DNA of 19,964 bases from QPIN01 sp964399475 (lineage in GTDB: Bacteria; Pseudomonadota; Gammaproteobacteria; Methylococcales; Methylomonadaceae). Shown one piece after another: positions 1 through 7,905 of this stretch; position 1 is the stretch's first letter; each line of letters opens with the position of its first letter. The notes below the pieces were generated by a model. It had not been told where the DNA came from, did no database searches, and saw only the letters and a list, made by a program, of their open reading frames with translations. A program made the position numbers and the translations under genes. The stretch spans positions 1-19,964 of the forward strand of contig CAYNRB010000037.1 in NCBI GenBank assembly GCA_964399475.1, read 5' to 3'.

Positions 1-225
1 CAAGTTATTGATTTACAGGAAATGTGTCAAAAATAGTCACGAAGATGGGCTAAGAACTTTTTTAGACGACGTTTACTTGGATAAAATTGACACCGATCTA
101 ATTGAAAAAATCATCCAAGCCAAACTCAAAGTTACAGGAAAAACCCGTGTAAACCGCACAACAGAGTTAATCCGCTCAATTCTTAATAAAGCAAACAAGC
201 ATTGGAATTGGATTGATAATGTACC

Positions 226-252
226 GCATATACGCATATACGCATATACGCA
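226..252 (+). repeat. 8-bp tandem repeat GCATATAC x3 causing a frameshift in the integrase
   Basis: Three perfect copies of GCATATAC (226-233, 234-241, 242-249) are followed by a partial GCA. With a single copy the reading frame runs VPHIRRFKEDNQ without a break, so two extra units (16 bp) moved the frame by one. Slipped-strand duplication is the simplest cause. Gain or loss of units would toggle the frame, although the two other lesions downstream make this functionally irrelevant today. Confidence 0.85.
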
Positions 253-463
253 GATTTAAGGAGGATAATCAACGTTTACGTTGGCTAACACAAGATGAAA
301 CATCTCGATTACTAAAAGAACTACCTGTGCATACCAAGGCAATGACTATTTTTACCTTGGCGACTGGACTTAGAGAATCTAATGTTACCGGTCTAGAATG
401 GTCTCAAGTTGATATGCAAAATAAAATTGCATGGATTCATGCAGACCAATCTAAAAATGGTAA

Positions 464-623
464 GGAACGAGGATTTAATAATATCCGAAAGTTTGGCGCA
501 GAATTTTTGTTTGTCATCTGTGTTGTAGAAACAGGCGCATAGCAGGCTACGTAACTGTTTCTACAACACAGATGACGGACAAAAATACAAGTCAAAATTC
601 GGATATTATTTAATCCTCGCTCC
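464..623. mobile_element. 160-bp palindromic MITE inserted in the integrase, TAA target duplication
   Basis: Non-coding fold-back element. Its ends, GGAACGAGG and (reverse strand) GGAGCGAGG, begin 26-bp terminal inverted repeats that differ at two positions. The inverted symmetry continues inward: the block TCATCTGTGTTGTAGAAACA recurs in inverted orientation, so nearly the whole element can form one long hairpin with its turn near 543. It is flanked by TAA at 461-463 and 624-626. Deleting the element plus one TAA rejoins the integrase codons as KNGKVIRVPL, which proves insertion. A 3-bp T-N-A duplication is known for part of the IS5 family (IS1031 group), so such a transposase could have mobilised it; that part is inference. 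Confidence 0.88.
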
Positions 624-1017
624 TAAGGTAATAAGAGTACCGTTAAATCAAGATGCTATTGACGTACTAATTAACCAACTAGGAAACCACCATATAAGAG
701 TATTTACCTATAGAGGAAAACCTATTACTAAAGCAGGTACAAAATGGTGGAGAAAGGCACTAGAACGTGCGGACATTGAAAACTTTACTTGGCATGGTTT
801 ACGCCATACTTGGGCAAGCTGGCATGTTCAGAATGGGACACCTTAAATGTACTACAAGAACTTGGTGGTTGGAGTAGTTACGAAATGGTGCAACGTTATG
901 CCCATTTAGCACCTGACCATCTGAGTGACTACGCTAACAAACTTGAAGGAATCGTTGCAAAATCGGTTGCACCCGACAATGTAATAAAACTAAAGTCTCG
1001 CTAACTTATTGATTTAA

Positions 1018-1095
1018 TGGTGGCGATACCGGGGATCGAACCTGGGACCTCGGGGTTATGAATCCCGCGCTCTAACCGGACTGAGCTATATCGCC
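1018..1095 (-). tRNA. tRNA with CAU anticodon (probably elongator Met; Ile2 possible)
   Basis: The reverse strand begins with acceptor arm GGCGATA (1089-1095), which pairs with TATCGCC (1022-1028). A D-arm (GCTC/GAGC), anticodon loop TTCATAA, variable loop AGGTC, T loop TTCGATC and an encoded 3' CCA (1018-1020) follow. The G1-C72 pair argues against initiator tRNA. As I fold it, there is one A.C mismatch in the anticodon stem (31.39) and one in the T stem (51.63), which is unusual. CAU is read as Met, or as Ile if the cytosine is lysidine-modified; sequence alone does not settle this. The 3' end faces the integrase remnant, as expected for a tRNA used as an attachment site. Confidence 0.88.
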
Positions 1096-1168
1096 ATATC
1101 TTGTTTGAATTTTTTTATTAACTGATCTTAATAAAGAGAGCAGATTCTACATTTCAACTTTATGCTTG

Positions 1169-2260
1169 TCAAACATTAAATCTAAAGTGCACTACATCAC
1201 CATCTTGAACATTATATTCTTTGCCTTCCAAACGCCACTTTCCAGCATCTTTTGCACCTTGCTCGCCTTTATACTCTATAAAGTCTTGATAAGAAGTGAC
1301 TTCGGCTCTGATAAAACCTTTTTCAAAATCAGTATGGATTACACCAGCTGCCTGAGGAGCAGTTGCATTAACTGGAATGGTCCATGCTCTTACTTCTTTT
1401 ACGCCAGCTGTAAAATAGGTTGATAAATTGAGTAGTTTGTAAGCAGCTCTGACCACTCTATTTAAACCTGGTTCTTCAAGCCCTAAATCATCTAGAAATT
1501 CTTTAGATTCATCTTCGTCTAGCTGAACAATTTCTGCTTCTATGGCTGCACAGACAGGTACAACATTGGCGCCTTCTTTCTCGGCAAAGGCTTTGACTAA
1601 ATCAAGTAATGGGTTATCTTTAAAACCATCGTCTTGTACATTAGCAATGTAGAGAGTAGGTTTAATGGTGATTAAACAATATTCTTTGATTATTTTTAAT
1701 TCGTCTTCAGTTAAGTCTAGAGACCTAGCTGGTTCGCCTGTATCAAGGTGGATTGATATTTTTTCCAGTACCTGTTTTTTGGCTATGTCGTCTTTATTGC
1801 CTGATTTTGATGCTTTTACTACGCGCTGTAGAGCCTTGTCTACGGTAGATATATCGGCTAATGCCAGCTCAGTGTTAATGACTTCTATATCATTTATCGG
1901 GTCAATTTTACCGGCAACATGTACCACATTTTCATCTTCAAAACAGCGTACTACATGAATAATTGCATCTGTTTCCCGGATATTTCCTAAAAACTGATTA
2001 CCTAAGCCTTCCCCTTGTGATGCGCCTGCAACTAGGCCTGCAATATCTACAAATTCAATGGTGGTTGCCAGGATGCGTTCAGGTGAAACAATTTCTGCTA
2101 GCTTATCCATTCTGGGATCAGGAACGGGAACTACGCCAATATTGGGGTCTATTGTACAAAAAGGGTAGTTTTCTGCCGCTATAGTGGCTTTTGTTAATGC
2201 ATTAAACAGTGTTGATTTCCCGACATTGGGTAAACCGACAATTCCACAGTGAAGTGCCAT
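1169..2260 (-). CDS. ychF: YchF/OLA1-family redox-regulated ATPase
   Basis: Cytoplasmic P-loop protein of the TRAFAC class that binds ribosomes and hydrolyses ATP in preference to GTP; linked to translation and oxidative-stress control. The start MALHCGIVGLPNVGKST carries the G1 Walker A motif (GLPNVGKS), a DxxG-type motif reads DIAGLV, and NVQD occupies the place of the GTPase NKxD, the family hallmark for ATP preference. The C-terminal TGS-like domain ends in DGDVVHFRFNV. At 363 residues it has the usual family length. The ATG at 2258-2260 is chosen over an upstream in-frame start at 2311 because it matches the conserved N-terminus and a TATAAT box lies at 2303-2308. pth, the common upstream partner, is absent. 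The CAU tRNA lies 73 bp downstream on the same strand. Confidence 0.97.
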   Translation of the reverse strand: MALHCGIVGLPNVGKSTLFNALTKATIAAENYPFCTIDPNIGVVPVPDPRMDKLAEIVSPERILATTIEFVDIAGLVAGASQGEGLGNQFLGNIRETDAIIHVVRCFEDENVVHVAGKIDPINDIEVINTELALADISTVDKALQRVVKASKSGNKDDIAKKQVLEKISIHLDTGEPARSLDLTEDELKIIKEYCLITIKPTLYIANVQDDGFKDNPLLDLVKAFAEKEGANVVPVCAAIEAEIVQLDEDESKEFLDDLGLEEPGLNRVVRAAYKLLNLSTYFTAGVKEVRAWTIPVNATAPQAAGVIHTDFEKGFIRAEVTSYQDFIEYKGEQGAKDAGKWRLEGKEYNVQDGDVVHFRFNV

Positions 2261-2302
2261 AGGGTACGTTTCTCTAATTTTGGTTGGATCAAAAAAGAAG
2301 TG

Positions 2303-2308
2303 ATTATA
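2303..2308 (-). promoter_or_regulatory. Probable -10 box of the ychF promoter
   Basis: A perfect TATAAT on the minus strand lies about 43 bp before the ychF ATG, giving a leader of roughly 35 nt. The -35 candidate at 17-bp spacing (TTTATG) is weak. The 268 bp between ychF and the GGDEF gene hold no convincing gene. Confidence 0.45.
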
Positions 2309-2528
2309 CAAGCGAAAGCATTTTTCATAAATTAATTTTTGAAAGCTTTCTGAATTGTCTGGCTGTTGATTAGAATAAACTCTATGTTAGTACTCAAATA
2401 CAATTGTTAAAATATTTTACTTGTTTATTTCCTACTTCAGCGTTGGAAAAAATAATTGCGTAAAGGGCTAATTCAAAGCAGCTATCGGAAAGATAAATCG
2501 TCACTTGTTAATAGAACATACATGTGTA

Positions 2529-3746
2529 CTAGTTATCATGCAACATATCATGAGTAAACGTAACCACTCTATTTCTACCATTTTTTTTAGCTCGATAAAG
2601 TGCTGTGTCTGCATACATAATAAGCTTATCTATGTTAATCTGCTGTTCTGATTGTTTAGACGGATAGCTTTTATTCAAATAAAAAAGACCAATGCTAATG
2701 GTTTGTATAAAGTCTTTCTTTTCTTTCCAATAGATGGCTTCTATTGTTTTTCTAATGCGTTCAGCAAAGTTTTCACCTTCATTGGCATCTATATTGGTAA
2801 AGATGATTATAAATTCTTCACCGCCGTATCTAACCAAAATATCCGAATCTCGGACATGCTTTTTCAAAGCTTTTGATACGTTGATTAAGACTTTATCGCC
2901 AAAGCCGTGTCCATGGTTATCATTAACATTTTTAAAGTGGTCAAGATCCATCATGAGTACACAAAGTGATTGGCCATATCTTTTATTTTTAGACAAGGAT
3001 TTTTCAATATAATCAAAAAAATAACGACGATTATATAACCCAGTTAAGTGATCAATCATTGAGATACTTTGGTAATGATTTTTTAGATTTTGAAGATCAT
3101 TCATGGCGTTTTCTAACTTTTCGGTTCTTTTAGATATTTGTTTCTCCATAGTTCGAAATAATCGAAAGTTAGTAATCATTTGTCCTAGCATATTTTTGTA
3201 GATTTCAAGCAGGCGAATATGCCATTCACTAAAATAATAGGCTTGGGGATGTGATATATTTAGAATGCCTATTAATGATTGATCGGCAGCAAAAACTGGA
3301 ACACTAATAATTGATCCAGGTAATAAACTTTTGTCTTGTTGTTCATTGGTAGTGAAGTTTTTGTCTTCAAGGCAATTCTGACAGTTTTGCAATTTTCCTG
3401 ATTTTGCAGCCATGCCAATGATGCCTTCACCTATTTTAAATTGCCTGGCTCTATAATCTTGTTCTGAATTAGTCATAGCATCACTGGAACTCAATCCTGT
3501 CACATTAACCAGATTGTCTTGTTCATCTAGTAAAAAAAACGAGCATCGTTCCATATCCTGATTATGAATAAGTGCAGACAATGCATTTTTAATTAATTCT
3601 TTTTCAGTGACGGCATGATAATTTAATTCCGAGAGCTCTCTAACCGCAGATAATGAATTAAATAAATCAACAATAATATCTTGTATACCAAATTGATTGA
3701 TATCATTTTCTATTGGTTTTTTTTCTTCCATAGGATAATTACTCAC
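2529..3746 (-). CDS. GAF-GGDEF diguanylate cyclase
   Basis: Soluble enzyme predicted to make cyclic di-GMP from two GTP. Residues about 40-195 form a GAF-type sensor, about 200-228 a helical linker, and 229-398 the GGDEF domain. The domain starts with DHLTGLYNRR, carries metal-binding DLDHFK (267-272) and has an intact active site GGEEF at 308-312. RDSD at 299-302, five residues before it, is a complete RxxD inhibitory site, so product feedback is expected. There are no membrane segments. The GAF contains four Cys (C68, C122, C125, and SCys-free remainder), with a CQNC pair at 122-125 that could respond to redox or metal; this is speculative. The GTG start overlaps the end of the upstream HDOD gene by 8 bp; an ATG five codons later is an alternative. 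It is the last gene of the sdh run. Confidence 0.93.
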   Translation of the reverse strand: MSNYPMEEKKPIENDINQFGIQDIIVDLFNSLSAVRELSELNYHAVTEKELIKNALSALIHNQDMERCSFFLLDEQDNLVNVTGLSSSDAMTNSEQDYRARQFKIGEGIIGMAAKSGKLQNCQNCLEDKNFTTNEQQDKSLLPGSIISVPVFAADQSLIGILNISHPQAYYFSEWHIRLLEIYKNMLGQMITNFRLFRTMEKQISKRTEKLENAMNDLQNLKNHYQSISMIDHLTGLYNRRYFFDYIEKSLSKNKRYGQSLCVLMMDLDHFKNVNDNHGHGFGDKVLINVSKALKKHVRDSDILVRYGGEEFIIIFTNIDANEGENFAERIRKTIEAIYWKEKKDFIQTISIGLFYLNKSYPSKQSEQQINIDKLIMYADTALYRAKKNGRNRVVTFTHDMLHDN

Positions 3747-4596
3747 TGATGACTGAAGCTAATTCGGTTATGTTATCTTTATTTTCCGTTACATCCTGTA
3801 TTACACTGTCAAATATATTCTTCGGTATAGAAAGTTGTTGCAGATAATGAGAAATATCAGGCAGGGCTTCGTTTTGATTCACTATATGATTGCTAATCCA
3901 ATGGCTTAATTCTAATAATAAGATGAGTTGTTTTTCCTCGCCTTCAAAATCAGCTAGACGAAAATTTTTAACGATAGTTTGGTAAACCTGAGGTAATTGC
4001 CACTTATTCAATAATATTTCACCTATTGCATATTGTGATTGTCCAAAACTGATTTGCATTTGTTCCATGACAGAGCCTATCAGGCGGTCTGATTTAGAAA
4101 ACACATCATTCATCTGAACTGGAGAAATAGTTATCATTGCTAACAAGCCAATATTTAATAGTAAACCTGATGTATATGCAGTATTTGGCGATATAAGCTC
4201 ATTTCTCATCCGTATAGCGAGCTTCTGTGCTATAAAAGCAGTTGCCAAGCTATGATTCCAAAAGTATTCAGTATCAAACTTATTACATTTCGATGTATCT
4301 AGTTCAGTGCTCAGTACCATGCTTAAAGTCAGGCTTTTTACTAGATTCAATCCTAGCACTTGAATAATGGCAATCCGCAATTCGTTAATTTTACCGGCTC
4401 GACCAAAGTATGCAGAATTTGCTAGACCTAATAACCTGGCCATTAACACTGGGGAAAGTGACATAATTTCAACCAGTTTATCCACGGAAATTTCCGGATC
4501 ATTGACGGCAGTTATCATTCGAATACTTGATTCGGGTAACGGTGGTAAATTTTTTATTTTAGATATTTCAAGATTAATATTGTCTATTGAATTCAT
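3739..4596 (-). CDS. HDOD-domain signalling protein
   Basis: HDOD proteins are a variant HD-like fold without hydrolase activity, commonly coupled to two-component or cyclic di-GMP signalling. The N-terminus LPPLPESSIRMITAVNDPEI (17-36) and the SPVLMARLLGLANSAYFG block (48-65) are typical, followed by a helical HDOD core to about residue 215. At 285 residues it is a stand-alone HDOD without receiver or catalytic domain. The ATG overlaps the stop of ygfX by 4 bp, and its own end overlaps the diguanylate cyclase by 8 bp, which strongly suggests translational coupling. A role as partner or regulator of that cyclase is inferred from position. Confidence 0.9.
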   Translation of the reverse strand: MNSIDNINLEISKIKNLPPLPESSIRMITAVNDPEISVDKLVEIMSLSPVLMARLLGLANSAYFGRAGKINELRIAIIQVLGLNLVKSLTLSMVLSTELDTSKCNKFDTEYFWNHSLATAFIAQKLAIRMRNELISPNTAYTSGLLLNIGLLAMITISPVQMNDVFSKSDRLIGSVMEQMQISFGQSQYAIGEILLNKWQLPQVYQTIVKNFRLADFEGEEKQLILLLELSHWISNHIVNQNEALPDISHYLQQLSIPKNIFDSVIQDVTENKDNITELASVISE

Positions 4597-5027
4597 GGTT
4601 TATCCTCTTCTAAACCTGAAATTTTCAATTCTATCATTAGCTTCCTATATTCATTTTCAATTAGTGCATCCTTACAGATAATAGTAGACTGTTTTGTCTG
4701 CTTATCTACTCTAAAATGAAAAAAAATCAAATAAGAGGTAATCACAGTTGATGTAAGGATTTGAATGGCTTGATATTGATTGTTTGAAAATGATATTTGC
4801 CAGCCAAATGCATCACTATAGCGGATATAATATTCTTCCCTTTGAGGTTTTAAATAAAAAACCAGACTGATCAGAATTAGAATAATTATGGCTGTTTTAT
4901 AGAGCAGTATAAGTCCACTCAAAACCAGACTAAAAATAGCGATACTATGCAAACAAATCAGGTAATTGTTTTGCCATGAAGACGGGTTGATTTTATAGGT
5001 ATGTGTTGTTGCGTATTTTTTTGACAA
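4593..5027 (-). CDS. ygfX: YgfX/CptA-like inner-membrane protein
   Basis: Small protein with two adjacent hydrophobic segments (about residues 23-40 and 42-58) separated by a short KT-containing turn, then a cytoplasmic C-terminal part including a WQISF segment. This architecture, and its place directly after sdhE, match the YgfX (DUF1434) family. In E. coli that protein is encoded with SdhE and has been described as a toxin-like factor affecting cell division and morphology. Sequence conservation in this family is low, so the call rests mainly on topology and gene order. A TTG start at 5025-5027 gives a 35-bp overlap with sdhE; I see no ATG nearby that fits better. Confidence 0.72.
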   Translation of the reverse strand: MSKKYATTHTYKINPSSWQNNYLICLHSIAIFSLVLSGLILLYKTAIIILILISLVFYLKPQREEYYIRYSDAFGWQISFSNNQYQAIQILTSTVITSYLIFFHFRVDKQTKQSTIICKDALIENEYRKLMIELKISGLEEDKP

Positions 5028-5235
5028 GCTTTATTAGTCCAGTTGATTTTGGCAGTTGATCCCCTAATAAAAACAGAATTAATTGTGAATCCTGACATGC
5101 CAAAAGTTCTATGAATAATTTTTGATCTTCTCTATTGGAATGGCTGAAATGTTTATCAAGATAGGTGCTTAACAACAAGTCCAGCTCTTTGGTGCCTCTA
5201 CGGCAGCGCCATTTTAGTTTTGCATTTGGTTCCAT
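4993..5235 (-). CDS. sdhE: SdhE, FAD assembly factor for succinate dehydrogenase
   Basis: Small (80 residues) cytoplasmic helical protein that promotes covalent attachment of FAD to the SdhA/FrdA flavoprotein. The diagnostic RGxxE motif is present as R13-G-T-K-E17 in WRCRRGTKELD, followed by helices with LDKHF and FIELLACQD. It lies 92 bp downstream of sdhB in the same orientation, so substrate and assembly factor are probably made together; in E. coli this pair is at a different locus from sdh. The gap contains a short GCGGACT palindrome that might attenuate readthrough. A start at 5233-5235 (MEPNAKLKW) suits the family length. Confidence 0.93.
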   Translation of the reverse strand: MEPNAKLKWRCRRGTKELDLLLSTYLDKHFSHSNREDQKLFIELLACQDSQLILFLLGDQLPKSTGLIKLVKKIRNNTYL

Positions 5236-5290
5236 TTAACAGTTCAACTTAATAAAGAAGAAATTGATTTTATGCATTTTTAGGATTAAA

Positions 5291-5306
5291 GCGGACTAAA
5301 GTCCGC
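5291..5306. repeat. Short palindrome GCGGACTAAAGTCCGC after sdhB
   Basis: Seven-bp perfect arms with a 2-nt centre, followed by TCTACAA. A degenerate copy occurs at 18675-18697. On the minus strand it lies between sdhB and sdhE and could form a small hairpin. There is no proper U-tract, so a weak attenuator or mRNA-stability element is as likely as a terminator. Confidence 0.6.
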
Positions 5307-5327
5307 TCTACAAATTTTCTAAAAAAA

Positions 5328-6113
5328 CTAGCCTTGTTGTCGAACAGCCAGTAATTTTTTAATATCGGCAATTTCTTTTGCTGGGTTTAAACCTTTAGGG
5401 CAGGTGTCGGTACAACTCATGATGGTATGACAACGATATAATTTATACGGGTCTTCGAGTTCATCTAAACGTTCGCCGGTAGATTCATCTCGGCTGTCTT
5501 TTAACCAGCGAGAAGCCTGTAGCAGAACAGCTGGACCTAAATATTTATCAGAATTCCACCAATAGCTTGGGCAGCTAGTAGAGCAGCAAGCGCATAAGAC
5601 ACATTCGTATAAACCATCCAGTTTTTTACGTTCTTCCTTGCTTTGTAGGCGTTCTCTGTCAGCAGGGGCTGGCGTTTGTGTTTCAATCCAGGGCTTGATT
5701 GATGCATATTGAGCATAAAAATTAGTCATGTCAGTGACTAAATCTTTAACCACATCCATATGCGGTAAAGGAAATATTTTAATGGTTCCCTGATAATCTT
5801 CAATTGCTTTGATGCAGGCCAAAGAATTTTTGCCATTTACATTCATTGAACAAGAGCCACAAACGCCTTCTCTGCATGAACGTCTGAAAGTCAGGGTGGA
5901 ATCAATTTCATTTTTGATTTTTATGATCAAATCAAGCACCATCGGGCCGCAACTGTCCAGATCAATATGGTAAATATCAATTCGTGGGTTTTCAGCCGAA
6001 TCTGGATTCCAGCGATAAACTTCCACTCGTTTAATCTTTACCGCATTATCAGGTGCAGGAAATTCTTTACCTTTTTGTAAAACAGAATTTTTGGGTAAGC
6101 TGAATTCAACCAT
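5328..6113 (-). CDS. sdhB: Succinate dehydrogenase iron-sulfur subunit
   Basis: Carries electrons from FAD in SdhA to the quinone site through three Fe-S clusters. The [2Fe-2S] ligands are in CREGVCGSC plus the later C of SLAC; the [4Fe-4S] ligands are in CVLCACC with STSCP; and the [3Fe-4S] group is formed with CHTIMSCTDTCPKGLNP. The quinone-site-associated SYWW is also present. At 261 residues it has the normal length for the proteobacterial/mitochondrial type. Its ATG shares one base with the sdhA stop (TAATG), implying translational coupling. Confidence 0.98.
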   Translation of the reverse strand: MVEFSLPKNSVLQKGKEFPAPDNAVKIKRVEVYRWNPDSAENPRIDIYHIDLDSCGPMVLDLIIKIKNEIDSTLTFRRSCREGVCGSCSMNVNGKNSLACIKAIEDYQGTIKIFPLPHMDVVKDLVTDMTNFYAQYASIKPWIETQTPAPADRERLQSKEERKKLDGLYECVLCACCSTSCPSYWWNSDKYLGPAVLLQASRWLKDSRDESTGERLDELEDPYKLYRCHTIMSCTDTCPKGLNPAKEIADIKKLLAVRQQG

Positions 6114-7897
6114 TAGTAAACCCTCTTTTTGGGTGGAATGACATCTACTTCATCAGTTAAGGTATACATATGTACCGGTCTATAATCAATGTTAAATTTA
6201 TTTTCAGTTAACCATATTAATGAATGTTTTAGCCAGTTTTCATCATCACGATCCGGAAAATCTTCCCTGGCATGACCACCGCGACTTTCTTTTCTGTTCG
6301 CAGCCGATGTAATAGTGACATAAGCTTGGTCAAGCAAGTTATCCAGTTCTAATGTTTCGACTAAATCAGTGTTCCAAATCAAAGATGAGTCATCTACGTT
6401 AACTTTGGAAAAAGAGGCTCTGATTGTTGCAAGTTTTTTCACACCTTCATCAAGTACATCTCCTGTTCTAAAAACTGCCGCGTGACTTTGCATGGTTTTT
6501 TGCATGTCTAAACGAATAGAAGCTGTTTTTTCAGAACCTTGAGCATACCTAATTTTGTCAAACCTTGTCAAAGCTTGCTCGCAAGCATCTTTATTTAATG
6601 GAGAATGTGGCGCGCCCGATTTGATTATCTCAGCGCAGCGATTAGCCGCAGAACGACCAAAAACAACCAGGTCTAATAAAGAATTCGAACCCAGACGATT
6701 AGCACCATGAACAGAAACACAAGCGGCTTCTCCAATAGCCATTAATCCTGGAACTACAGTTTCTGGATTTCCGTCTTTTAAGGTAACAACTTCGGCTTTA
6801 TAGTTGGTTGGGATGCCACCCATGTTGTAATGTACAGTAGGTAAAATAGGAATAGGTTGTTTTGTTACGTCAATATCCGCAAAAATTTTAGAAGTCTCGG
6901 AAATACCCGGCAATCGTTCCTTAATAATTTCAGGGTCAAGATGTTCTATATGCAGGTAGGCATGATCTTTTTCAGCACCAACACCACGTCCTTCCCTAAT
7001 TTCAAGTGTAATCGCTCTACTCACTACGTCTCGAGAAGCTAAGTCTTTAGCATTAGGTGCGTAACGTTCCATAAAGCGTTCACCTTCTGAATTGGTTAAA
7101 TAACCGCCTTCGCCTCTAACACCTTCGGTAATCAGGCAGCCTGCTCCATAAATGCCGGTGGGATGAAATTGGACGAATTCCATATCCTGTAGAGCCAGGC
7201 CAGCTCTTAAGGCCATGGCATTACCATCACCGGTGACAGTATGAGCAGAAGTACAGGAAAAATAACATCTACCATAGCCACCTGTAGCTAATACTGTCAT
7301 ATGAGCGCGAAATAAATGCAGAGAGCCGTCATCCAGGCACCAAGCAAGAACTCCTTTACATTCTCCATTATCCATAATTAGATCTAAAGCAATGTATTCA
7401 ACGAAGAATTCGGCGTTATGCTTTAATGATTGCTGATAAAGCGTATGTAAAATGGCATGTCCCGTGACATCAGCAGCAGCACAGGTTCTTTGTGCTGTTC
7501 CTTCGCCAAAACGAGTTGTCATTCCACCAAAGGCACGTTGGTATATTTTTCCTTCTTCAGTTCTTGAGAATGGAACACCGTAATGTTCTAATTCAATAAT
7601 GGAGGGAATGGCCTCTCGACACATGTATTCAATCGCATCCTGATCACCTAGCCAATCAGAACCTTTTACGGTGTCATACATATGCCAGCGCCAATCATCT
7701 TCGCCCATATTTCCTAAGGCAGCACTGATTCCTCCCTGAGCAGCAACGGTATGACTACGGGTAGGAAAAACCTTGGTGATACAGGCGGTTTTTAAGCCTT
7801 TCTCGGCCATGCCAAATGTTGCACGTAAACCTGCACCGCCCGCACCTACCACAATAGTGTCGTAAGTATGCTCGATTATTTTATATGCTTTGCTCAT
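6113..7897 (-). CDS. sdhA: Succinate dehydrogenase flavoprotein subunit
   Basis: Catalytic subunit of complex II; oxidises succinate to fumarate in the TCA cycle on the cytoplasmic face of the membrane. The N-terminal dinucleotide-binding motif VVGAGGAGLRA is followed by RSHTVAAQGG, with the His at about residue 49 expected to carry covalent FAD. Substrate-site blocks HPTGIYGAG, TEGVRGEGG and GANRLGSNS are intact, and the C-terminal RESRGGHAREDFP is typical. The ATG at 7895-7897 gives 594 residues and has an AAGGAT Shine-Dalgarno; a longer in-frame extension to 8005 would lie inside sdhD and is rejected. sdhE downstream supplies the FAD-insertion factor. Confidence 0.98.
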   Translation of the reverse strand: MSKAYKIIEHTYDTIVVGAGGAGLRATFGMAEKGLKTACITKVFPTRSHTVAAQGGISAALGNMGEDDWRWHMYDTVKGSDWLGDQDAIEYMCREAIPSIIELEHYGVPFSRTEEGKIYQRAFGGMTTRFGEGTAQRTCAAADVTGHAILHTLYQQSLKHNAEFFVEYIALDLIMDNGECKGVLAWCLDDGSLHLFRAHMTVLATGGYGRCYFSCTSAHTVTGDGNAMALRAGLALQDMEFVQFHPTGIYGAGCLITEGVRGEGGYLTNSEGERFMERYAPNAKDLASRDVVSRAITLEIREGRGVGAEKDHAYLHIEHLDPEIIKERLPGISETSKIFADIDVTKQPIPILPTVHYNMGGIPTNYKAEVVTLKDGNPETVVPGLMAIGEAACVSVHGANRLGSNSLLDLVVFGRSAANRCAEIIKSGAPHSPLNKDACEQALTRFDKIRYAQGSEKTASIRLDMQKTMQSHAAVFRTGDVLDEGVKKLATIRASFSKVNVDDSSLIWNTDLVETLELDNLLDQAYVTITSAANRKESRGGHAREDFPDRDDENWLKHSLIWLTENKFNIDYRPVHMYTLTDEVDVIPPKKRVY

Positions 7898-7905
7898 GCT
7901 TATCC

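Larger units (their letters stand above)
1..1004 (+). pseudogene. Broken tyrosine recombinase (phage/island integrase), 5' end outside the window
   Basis: Site-specific recombinase of the phage-integrase family, expected to integrate or excise an island at the adjacent tRNA. The frame is open to the left edge, so the N-terminus is cut off by the window. The DNA-binding part (about 20-220) is followed by the catalytic domain. The R of TGLRES (372-374), the Lys in SKNGK, the HGLR motif (793-804), the GGW motif and the nucleophile Tyr in QRYAHL (897-899) can all be read. Three lesions break it: three copies of an 8-bp unit at 226-249 shift the frame by +16; a 160-bp MITE sits at 464-623; and one T is missing near 843, turning the expected CCT TTA AAT into CCTTAAAT with an in-frame stop. 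Removing all three restores a continuous protein. It cannot make an active enzyme as written, but the intact motifs suggest recent decay. Confidence 0.9.

Noticed and set aside
213..542. Second integrase part as an independent gene ending at 542
   Set aside because: Its last 26 or so codons are MITE sequence; the rest is the middle of the interrupted integrase.
1114..1135. Terminator between ychF and the tRNA
   Set aside because: The TTTATTAA/TTAATAAA stem is made only of A-T pairs and has no U-tract on the minus strand.
2261..2311. Upstream start for ychF
   Set aside because: The family starts at MALHCGIVGLPNVGKS and a TATAAT box lies within the extension.
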